A stretch of 8,714 bases of DNA from AC-69 sp046728055 (GTDB taxonomy: Bacteria > Actinomycetota > UBA4738 > HRBIN12), in contig JBKPDU010000034.1 of NCBI GenBank assembly GCA_046728055.1, forward strand, positions 1 through 8,714, in the 5' to 3' direction. The notes below the pieces were generated by a model. The model saw only the letters and a program-made list of their open reading frames with translations, searched no databases and had not been told where the DNA came from. A program made the translations under genes and the position numbers. Each line of letters begins with the position of its first letter. The first letter of the stretch is position 1. This document shows positions 1 through 5,406 of the stretch, one piece after another.

Positions 1-776
1 ATCAGCTTGGAATAGCGGCCGAGCGTCAACATGATGTGCGTCGCCGCATACGGCCCGACGCCCGGAAGCGCCAGCAGTCGCCGCTCGAGCTCCGCGTCGG
101 GGAGATCCGCCGACGAGGCCCGTCCCAGGCTCTCCAGGTCCACCCGGCCATCGCTGACGGACCGGGCAACCGAGAGCAGGTGCGGGCCTCGATAGCCCGC
201 CCTGGCCACCTCCCGATAGAAGTCCTCGCTCGCCTCTGCCATGGCCGCGGGAGTGGGGAAGGCCCGGCCATACGCGCCGTCCCTGGGCGCGCCCGGGGCG
301 GGCACGCCGAGGTGCTCGACCACGGCGCCGACCATCCGCTTGGTCGCCGACCACGTGCAGTTGGTGGTGCAGATGGTCTTGATGACCTCCTCGAACACCG
401 TCGGGCTCCGGATCATCCGTCCGGCGCCCGTCGTCACCCAACTCAGGTCGGGGTCGGCCTGGGCCAGCTCGTAGAAGACCGACAGATCCGCATCGAGCCG
501 GAGCACGTGCTCGACCTCGGCGAGGGCGCGGGCGGCGACCCGTTCACCGGGCGCGGGGCCGAGGATGGTGACGACGCCTCGCCCGTCGTTCCCGTCCGAG
601 ACGCGGACCGTTCGAGGTCGGGCTCCGGCGACGGGGATTGTCATCTCGAGCGTTCGAGCGTGCTCCTGGAGGAGCATCGGCGGAAGGTCCACGAACCCGT
701 GCGAGTTCAGCGTCCTCCACAGGTCCACCGGCTCGCCGCCGGCCCCCCGGAGGGCGAACTCCAGCTGCCGGGCCAC
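1..776 (-). CDS. HhH-GPD DNA glycosylase (AlkA/OGG-like), 3' end missing
   Basis: Base-excision-repair glycosylase that removes damaged bases (3-methyladenine or 8-oxoguanine type). The frame runs off the window edge, leaving 258 codons. Visible: an N-terminal region with SHGFVDLPPM (residues 25-34), typical of a bacterial 3-methyladenine glycosylase-like family; a helical core with FEEVIKTICTTNCTWSATKR (128-147), matching the region where AlkA/OGG enzymes have their conserved Gln-rich helix; FPTP (173-176); and the helix-hairpin-helix LPGVGPYAA (238-246) followed by LGRYSKL. The catalytic Asp normally lies a few residues after this point and is therefore outside the window. I chose GTG at 776 because an in-frame TAA lies just upstream, no other start fits the N-terminal motif, and TATCGT sits six bases before it (leaderless pattern). 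It is transcribed divergently from the next gene. Family assignment is strong. Substrate (alkylated versus oxidised base) is not resolved, so no gene symbol is given. Confidence 0.85.
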   Translation of the reverse strand, partial: MARQLEFALRGAGGEPVDLWRTLNSHGFVDLPPMLLQEHARTLEMTIPVAGARPRTVRVSDGNDGRGVVTILGPAPGERVAARALAEVEHVLRLDADLSVFYELAQADPDLSWVTTGAGRMIRSPTVFEEVIKTICTTNCTWSATKRMVGAVVEHLGVPAPGAPRDGAYGRAFPTPAAMAEASEDFYREVARAGYRGPHLLSVARSVSDGRVDLESLGRASSADLPDAELERRLLALPGVGPYAATHIMLTLGRYSKL

Positions 777-782
777 CGCAAG

Positions 783-788
783 ACGATA
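783..788 (-). promoter_or_regulatory. -10 box (TATCGT), leaderless start of the DNA glycosylase
   Basis: On the minus strand TATCGT is followed by exactly six bases and then the GTG start codon. That is the usual distance from a -10 element to the transcription start, so the mRNA would begin at or next to the start codon. No Shine-Dalgarno and no convincing -35 are visible. The rest of the divergent intergenic region (777-1002) holds no gene I can support. Confidence 0.55.
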
Positions 789-990
789 CGCCGATTACGT
801 GAGACTTCAGGGATCGGTCACCTCACGTCCCGCCGGTCCGAAACGCGGCGCCGGGCCGGGCCGACGCGTCGGCCTTCGGGAGGCGCTCGGGGTTCGCCTG
901 GTCTGGCTCGGCTACCGACTGCTCGGCGAGCCGTTGCAGATCGACCGAGTGGAGGTGAGGCGAGGGCGGTGGCGTGAGTCCCACGTTCGC

Positions 991-996
991 TAGCAT
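991..996 (+). promoter_or_regulatory. -10 box (TAGCAT), leaderless start of the HesB-like gene
   Basis: TAGCAT is followed by six bases and then GTG at 1003. There is no purine-rich ribosome-binding site between the box and the start. No good -35 hexamer is seen 16-19 bases upstream, which is common in high-GC actinobacterial promoters. Confidence 0.55.
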
Positions 997-1002
997 CGGT
1001 CG

Positions 1003-1284
1003 GTGATCGAATTCACCGAGTGGGCGAACGAGATCCTTCAACGGACCCACGAGGCGGCCCGCCGGTTCAACCCATCGGCGACGGTCCGATTGTCTCGCTC
1101 GGGGAGCGGCGTCCGATTCTCCCTGACCGACGAGCCGGACGACGGCGATCGGCTGGTACGGGGGGACGGCTTCGAGATCCTGGTCCAAGACGGGCTGGAA
1201 GGGACGGTGGACGTCGTCGAGCCGCACGACCAGCTGATCCTTCGCCCGCCGGGCGCCTCCGACCGAAGCGTTCGGCCGAGCTGA
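1003..1284 (+). CDS. Small HesB/IscA-like fold protein without cysteines
   Basis: A 93-residue, acidic, soluble protein. The arrangement of VRLSRSGSGVRFSLTDEP (residues 28-45), a GDGFEILV strand (54-61) and GLEGTVDVVE (64-73) follows A-type iron-sulfur carriers. In those, an RxSGCSG loop, an acidic stretch, a dxGvkvlVd strand and an LdGtxiDfv strand occur in that order. The match is by eye and weak to moderate. The cysteines that bind the cluster in IscA/ErpA/SufA are absent: the SGCSG loop reads SGSG (33-36), the C-terminal CGC is missing, and the whole protein has no Cys. It is therefore unlikely to carry an Fe-S cluster in the usual way. Start GTG is supported by the -10 box six bases upstream. 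The stop lies 30 bases before cphB, and that gap holds a separate promoter, so the gene may or may not be co-transcribed with cphB. It could also be an unrelated actinobacterial small protein. Confidence 0.7.
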   Translation: MIEFTEWANEILQRTHEAARRFNPSATVRLSRSGSGVRFSLTDEPDDGDRLVRGDGFEILVQDGLEGTVDVVEPHDQLILRPPGASDRSVRPS

Positions 1285-1302
1285 GCGGGCCCTCCCCGCG
1301 GC

Positions 1303-1308
1303 TACACT
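1303..1308 (+). promoter_or_regulatory. -10 box (TACACT), leaderless start of the cphBA operon
   Basis: TACACT is followed by six bases (TTTCCC) and then ATG at 1315. The pyrimidine-rich spacer excludes a Shine-Dalgarno interaction, so cphB is predicted to start on a leaderless transcript. This would be the main promoter of cphB-cphA and possibly of the zinc-finger gene after them. Confidence 0.6.
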
Positions 1309-1314
1309 TTTCCC

Positions 1315-2181
1315 ATGACGGCATCCTCGGGCTCGGGCCCGCACCTCCTCACCGGCGGGGCCGGGCCGGTGATGCTGATCGGCGGTGCGGAGGACAAACG
1401 CCGCGACAAGGCCATCCTGTCCCGGTTCGTCGCGTTCGCCGGCGGGGCCGAGGCAACCATCGTCGTGGTCTCCACGGCCTCCTCGCTCGGCGACATGGCC
1501 ACGCAGATCTACCGTGAACTGTTCGAGGGGCTGGGAGTGGTCAAGGTCACCGGAATCCGGCCCGAGGACCGGGACCAGGCCGACGACCCCGAGTTTGCCG
1601 CGCCGCTCACCACCGCGACCGGCGTGTTCTTGACCGGGGGGAACCAGCTTCGGCTGTCCTCGGCGGTGGGCGGGACGCGGCTGGCATCGGCGTTGTTCCT
1701 GGCACACGACCGGGGCGCGGTGATCGCCGGCACCTCCGCGGGCGCGAGCGCGCTGGCCTCCCACATGATGGCCTTCGGGACGCCGGGACCCACGCCGAAG
1801 AACCGGATGGCCCAACTGTCTGCAGGGCTCGGGCTCCTGGATCGGATCGTGATCGACCAGCACTTCGAGCAGCGGGGCCGGATTGGCCGTCTCCTCTCGG
1901 TGATCGCGCATTCGCCCTCGCTGTTGGGGCTGGGCCTGGACGAGGACACCGCCGGGATCGTGTACGCCGACAAGGCCATGGAGGTCGTGGGGCGGGGGGC
2001 GGTGACCATCGTCGATGGCTCGCACGCCCGCACCGATGCGTACCAGGGGAAGGGTCACCGTCCGCTCATGGTCTCGGGTGTGGTCTTGCACTCCCTGCCC
2101 GGGGGGTACTGGTTCGACCTGCGGGCCCGAACGTTGCTCCCCGGAGCCGTTCGGGGAGAGGAACGGGAGGCGTCGGAGTGA
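1315..2181 (+). CDS. cphB: Cyanophycinase
   Basis: Exo-acting serine hydrolase of peptidase family S51 that degrades cyanophycin to beta-aspartyl-arginine dipeptides in the cytoplasm. At 288 residues it has the usual size for intracellular cyanophycinases, and no signal peptide is seen. Motifs in order: LIGGAEDK (21-28); FLTGGNQ (105-111), whose Gln matches a substrate-pocket Gln; the nucleophile elbow GTSAGAS (139-145) with catalytic Ser141; and DQHFEQRGRIGR (181-192). In the last motif the Asp-Gln-His and three Arg (187, 189, 192) keep the spacing of the substrate-binding residues known from Synechocystis CphB. All key residues I can check are present, so it should be active. ATG at 1315 is preceded by a -10 box at leaderless distance. 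Its TGA overlaps the GTG of cphA (GTGA), so degradation and synthesis enzymes are translationally coupled. A secreted-type cyanophycinase is unlikely given the N-terminus. Confidence 0.95.
   Translation: MTASSGSGPHLLTGGAGPVMLIGGAEDKRRDKAILSRFVAFAGGAEATIVVVSTASSLGDMATQIYRELFEGLGVVKVTGIRPEDRDQADDPEFAAPLTTATGVFLTGGNQLRLSSAVGGTRLASALFLAHDRGAVIAGTSAGASALASHMMAFGTPGPTPKNRMAQLSAGLGLLDRIVIDQHFEQRGRIGRLLSVIAHSPSLLGLGLDEDTAGIVYADKAMEVVGRGAVTIVDGSHARTDAYQGKGHRPLMVSGVVLHSLPGGYWFDLRARTLLPGAVRGEEREASE
2137..2158 (+). repeat. Hairpin at the end of cphB, just before the cphA ribosome-binding site
   Basis: CTCCCCG (2137-2143) and CGGGGAG (2152-2158) form a perfect 7-bp stem with an 8-base loop, within the last codons of cphB. 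The cphA Shine-Dalgarno (2165-2170) starts seven bases after it. It may influence coupling. An alternative pairing of CTCCC with the GGGAG of the Shine-Dalgarno is also possible. Short GC-rich stems are common in such DNA, so functional significance is uncertain. Confidence 0.3.
2165..2170 (+). promoter_or_regulatory. Ribosome-binding site of cphA
   Basis: GGGAGG lies seven bases upstream of the GTG at 2178, inside the end of cphB. It decides the start of cphA: a further in-frame GTG at 2241 (codon 22) has no comparable site. It also contrasts with the promoter-proximal genes of the window, most of which lack a Shine-Dalgarno. Confidence 0.7.
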
Positions 2182-5021
2182 GCGCCGCCAGGCCGCGCCC
2201 CCGTGCGGCCCGCGCCCGCGCCGCGCGCGAACCCACCGCGGTGAGGCGACCCGCGAAGGCCGACCTGAGGATCGTCGAGACCCAGGTCTTCCGAGGTCCC
2301 AACTACTGGTCGTACGAGCCTTGCATCCGCCTGCTGGTCGACCTCGGATCCCTCGAGGAGTGGCCGTCGAACATGCTGCCGGGGTTCACCCAGGGCTTGC
2401 TGGAGATGCTGCCGGGCGTGGGCGAGCACTCGTGCTCGCTCGGGCGCACGGGAGGGTTCCGGGAGCGGCTGGAGGAAGGCACGTGGCTCGGCCACATCGC
2501 CGAGCACGTCGCCCTGGAGCTCCAGCGGGAATCGGGCGCGCACGTCTTTCGGGGCAAGACCCGGAGCGCCGACGAGCCCGGCCAGTACAACGTCATCTAC
2601 GGCTACTGGGAAGAACGGGTGGGCATGGAGGCCGGACGCATCGCCGTCCGACTCCTGAACCACCTGGTCGAGCCGGACACGGAGTTCAGCTTTCTCGCGG
2701 AGCTGGAATGGCTCATCCTGCTGGCCGAACGCAGAGCCTTCGGACCGTCGACCCAGGCGCTGATCGACGAGGCGGCCACCCGGGACATCCCGTGGATCCG
2801 GCTGAACGAAGCGTCCCTGGTCCAGCTGGGGTGGGGGAAGTACCAGCAGCGGATCCGGGCCACGATGACCTCGAAGACCTCCTCGCTGGCCGTGGACATC
2901 GCCGCAGACAAGGACATGACCAGGCGGTTGCTCTCGTCGGCCGGCCTTCCGGTTCCCCGAGGGGAGGTCGTGCGGACCGAGGACGCGGCGGTGGCCGCGG
3001 CCCAGCGGATCGGGATTCCCGTCGTCACGAAGCCGCTGGACGGCAACCATGGACGTGGCGTGTCGCTGGACCTCAGAACGGAGGCGGACGTTCGCGGCGG
3101 CTTCACCCGGGCCCTGAAGGAGGCCCGGCGGGGCGAGGTCGTGGTGGAGAGCTACGTCGCCGGCAACGACTATCGGGTCCTGGTGGTCGGGGGACAGATG
3201 GTCGCCGTGGCCGAGCGAGTCCCGGCCCACGTCATCGGCGACGGGACGCACACCGTCAGGGAGCTCGTGGAGGAGACGAACGCGGACCCCCGCCGGGGCT
3301 TCGGCCACGAGAAGGTGCTCACCAGGGTCAAGCTCGACGACCCGGCCATCGAGCTGCTGAGGAAGCAGGGCTACGGCCTGGACGACGCGCCGCCCGAGGA
3401 CGCCTTCGTCAAGCTGGCCGAGACCGGCAACATGTCGACCGGCGGCAGCTCGATCGACCGGACGTGGGAGGCGCACGAGGACAACGTGGAGATCGCGGAG
3501 GAGGCTGCCAGGGTCGTCGGCCTGGATGTCGCGGGCATCGACTTCCTCGCACCCGACATCTCCCAGCCGGTCCGGGAGACGGGAGGCGCGATCGTCGAGG
3601 TAAATGCCGCGCCTGGGTTCCGGATGCACACCCACCCCACCGAGGGCGAGTCCCAGTACGTGGCCAAGCACGTGATCGACCTGCTGTTTCCGGCGGGAAC
3701 GCCCGCGCGGATCCCCATCGTCGCCGTCACCGGGACCAATGGAAAGACCACGACGGTTCGGATGATCTCCCACATCTTCCGGGGCATGGGTCGGAAGGTC
3801 GGCATGACGTCCACCGACGGCATCTACATCGACGAGCGCCTGGTGAAACGGGTGGACGCGAGCGGGCCGAAGTCGGCGCAGAAGGTGCTCCAGAATCCTC
3901 GGGTGGACTTCGCGGTGTTCGAGGTGGCCCGGGGAGGCATCCTCCGTGAGGGCCTGGGCTACGGGCAGAACGATGTGGCCGTGGTCCTGAACGTCACCGG
4001 CGATCACCTGGGCCTCGGCGGCATCGATTCGATCGAGAAGCTTGCACAGGTGAAGCAGGTGGTCGTGGAGGCCGTGCCCAAGACCGGGTGGGCCGTGCTG
4101 AACGCGGACGACCCGTTGGTGGTGGAGATGCGAAAGGCCTGTTCGGGTTCGGTGATCCTGTTCTCCTTGCAAGAGCACAACGAGCTCGTCGAGCGATGGG
4201 TCCGGCGCGGTCGCAAGGCGGTGGTCCTGGAGAAGGGGCCGCTCGGGGAGATGATCGTGATCAAGCAGGGTCGCCGGACCATGCCGGTGGCGTGGGTCCA
4301 CACGCTGCCGGCCACGTTCGACGGCCGGGCCCGGATGAACGTCCAGAACGCGATGGCTGCGGCGGCCGCGGCCCACGCGGCGGGCGCCCATCTTCACGAC
4401 ATCCGCCACGGCTTGCGGTCGTTCACCACGAGCTTCTACCAGGCACCCGGCAGGCTGAACCTGATCGATCTGGACGGCGTGAAGGTGGTCATCGACTACG
4501 CGCACAACCCGCACGGGCTGAAGAGCCTCGGCGAGTTCGTGGAGCGCGTCACGGCCGGCGAGGGCGGACGGTCGTGGTCGGCGAACCTGCGTCTGGCGGT
4601 GGTGGCCACCGCGGGGGACCGCCGCGACGAGGACATGCGGGAGATGGGTCGGGTGGCGGCCCGGTACTTCGACGACATCATCATCCGGGAGGACCGCCAT
4701 ACCCGCGGACGCGAGCGCGGCGCCACGGCGGCCCTGGTCCTGGAGGGCGTCCAGGAAGCCCGGCGTTCCGGGGCCCGAGCGGGATCCGTCGAGGTCGTCT
4801 ACGACGAGGTGGAGGCAACCAAGCGAGCCCTGGACCGGAGCCGGCCGGGCGACCTGGTGGTGCTGTGCGTCGACCACGCGACCGAGGCGTTCAAGGAGGT
4901 CGAGGCACGACGGTCGCTCGCCGTGCCGAACGTGCTCCAGGCCGCCGAAGGCGACGGCCAGTTCATCGCCGTGGGCGGCGACCCCGACCTCATCCGCGGG
5001 TACCCGGAGGCGGGGCTGTAG
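2178..5021 (+). CDS. cphA: Cyanophycin synthetase (CphA1 type)
   Basis: Makes cyanophycin without ribosomes. The ATP-grasp domain adds Asp to the poly-Asp backbone and the Mur-ligase domain attaches Arg to each Asp side chain, with two ATP per repeat. The 947 residues show all three domains. The N domain (about 30-165) has RGPNYWS (39-45), the LPGF region and HIAEH (106-110). The ATP-grasp domain (about 215-505) has KPLDGNHGRG (285-294), GNMSTGGSSIDRT (417-429) and VEVNAAPGFRMHTHP (473-487). The Mur domain (about 511-947) has the P-loop GTNGKTTT (519-526), EVARGGILREG (582-592), GDHLGLGG (608-615), NADDP (642-646), DYAHNPHG (773-780), GDRRDED (813-819) and RHTRGRERG (840-848). No active-site motif is missing. 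A 28-residue Arg/Ala/Pro-rich stretch precedes the point where cyanophycin synthetases usually start. GTG at 2178 is favoured by a Shine-Dalgarno and overlap with cphB. The next gene starts 25 bases downstream on the same strand. Confidence 0.96.
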   Translation: MSAARPRPRAARARAAREPTAVRRPAKADLRIVETQVFRGPNYWSYEPCIRLLVDLGSLEEWPSNMLPGFTQGLLEMLPGVGEHSCSLGRTGGFRERLEEGTWLGHIAEHVALELQRESGAHVFRGKTRSADEPGQYNVIYGYWEERVGMEAGRIAVRLLNHLVEPDTEFSFLAELEWLILLAERRAFGPSTQALIDEAATRDIPWIRLNEASLVQLGWGKYQQRIRATMTSKTSSLAVDIAADKDMTRRLLSSAGLPVPRGEVVRTEDAAVAAAQRIGIPVVTKPLDGNHGRGVSLDLRTEADVRGGFTRALKEARRGEVVVESYVAGNDYRVLVVGGQMVAVAERVPAHVIGDGTHTVRELVEETNADPRRGFGHEKVLTRVKLDDPAIELLRKQGYGLDDAPPEDAFVKLAETGNMSTGGSSIDRTWEAHEDNVEIAEEAARVVGLDVAGIDFLAPDISQPVRETGGAIVEVNAAPGFRMHTHPTEGESQYVAKHVIDLLFPAGTPARIPIVAVTGTNGKTTTVRMISHIFRGMGRKVGMTSTDGIYIDERLVKRVDASGPKSAQKVLQNPRVDFAVFEVARGGILREGLGYGQNDVAVVLNVTGDHLGLGGIDSIEKLAQVKQVVVEAVPKTGWAVLNADDPLVVEMRKACSGSVILFSLQEHNELVERWVRRGRKAVVLEKGPLGEMIVIKQGRRTMPVAWVHTLPATFDGRARMNVQNAMAAAAAAHAAGAHLHDIRHGLRSFTTSFYQAPGRLNLIDLDGVKVVIDYAHNPHGLKSLGEFVERVTAGEGGRSWSANLRLAVVATAGDRRDEDMREMGRVAARYFDDIIIREDRHTRGRERGATAALVLEGVQEARRSGARAGSVEVVYDEVEATKRALDRSRPGDLVVLCVDHATEAFKEVEARRSLAVPNVLQAAEGDGQFIAVGGDPDLIRGYPEAGL

Positions 5022-5046
5022 CTCCTCGAGCGGACACGAGTCCCCA

Positions 5047-5406
5047 TTGCATGAGTCCGAGTTGAACCGCGTGCTGGAGGATCGGCGCCGAGAGCTCGAG
5101 GGCGAGCTCGAGGCCCTGACCCACGTGCCTCGCGACCCAACGGTGTCGATCTCGTTCGGCAAGCGGGTCGGTGAGGGCACGACCGAGGCCGTCGAGCGGA
5201 TCAACACGACCTCTGCGGCCAGAGCCCTGGCGGCCATGCTGGACGACGTCCAACGGGCGCAGGCCAAGCTGGCCGAGGGAACCTATGGCGAGTGCGACGG
5301 GTGTGGCCGGGCCATCCCGCCGGAGCGGATGGAGGCCATCCCGTGGGCGGTGCTGTGCATCGCCTGTGCTGGCGCGCGTGGTGGCGCGCGCCGAGAAGCG
5401 CCCTAA
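5047..5406 (+). CDS. DksA/TraR-family C4 zinc-finger protein
   Basis: Probable RNA-polymerase-binding transcription regulator of the DksA/TraR group. The 119 residues begin with a charged helical region rich in Glu and Arg (about 3-25), have a second helix (about 55-78) suggesting a coiled-coil hairpin, and end in a C4 zinc finger: CDGC (83-86) and CIAC (104-107), i.e. C-X2-C-X17-C-X2-C. Between them is the family-typical IPPERMEAIPWAVLC. The Asp-rich coiled-coil tip of E. coli DksA is not evident, so ppGpp/DksA-like action cannot be assumed. TTG at 5047 gives the N-terminus that best fits relatives. ATG at 5051 is in another frame and stops after four codons, and in-frame TTG 5062 or GTG 5071 are alternatives. 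No promoter or clear ribosome-binding site is visible in the 25 bases after cphA, so it is likely read from the cphBA transcript. Its TAA overlaps the stop of the convergent ligase gene. Confidence 0.82.
   Translation: MHESELNRVLEDRRRELEGELEALTHVPRDPTVSISFGKRVGEGTTEAVERINTTSAARALAAMLDDVQRAQAKLAEGTYGECDGCGRAIPPERMEAIPWAVLCIACAGARGGARREAP

Noticed and set aside
797..828. Inverted repeat ACGTGAG ... CTCACGT with an 18-base spacer in the divergent intergenic region
   Set aside because: Seven-base arms at a free spacing are expected at a fair rate by chance in 230 bases, and it does not centre on either promoter. It could be an operator but cannot be supported alone.
36..2091. Long open frames at 36-977 (plus) and 823-2091 (minus)
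   Set aside because: Both are opposite-strand shadows of real genes (the DNA glycosylase and cphB). Their extensions into the intergenic region are Arg/Gly/Ala-rich and have no supported start.
2015..3949. A 644-codon open frame on the plus strand overlapping cphB and cphA in another frame
   Set aside because: Out-of-frame shadow rich in Arg, Gly and Pro, without any family motif. cphB and cphA carry full catalytic motifs over the same bases.
5051..5065. ATG at 5051 as the start of the zinc-finger gene
   Set aside because: It is in a different frame and reaches a stop after four codons; the TTG at 5047 is in the correct frame.
2055..5267. A 1070-codon open frame antisense to cphA
   Set aside because: It is the mirror of a strongly coding plus-strand gene in very GC-rich DNA, where stop codons are rare in all frames. 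The translation is low-complexity and rich in Arg, Gly, His and Pro, with no recognisable domain.
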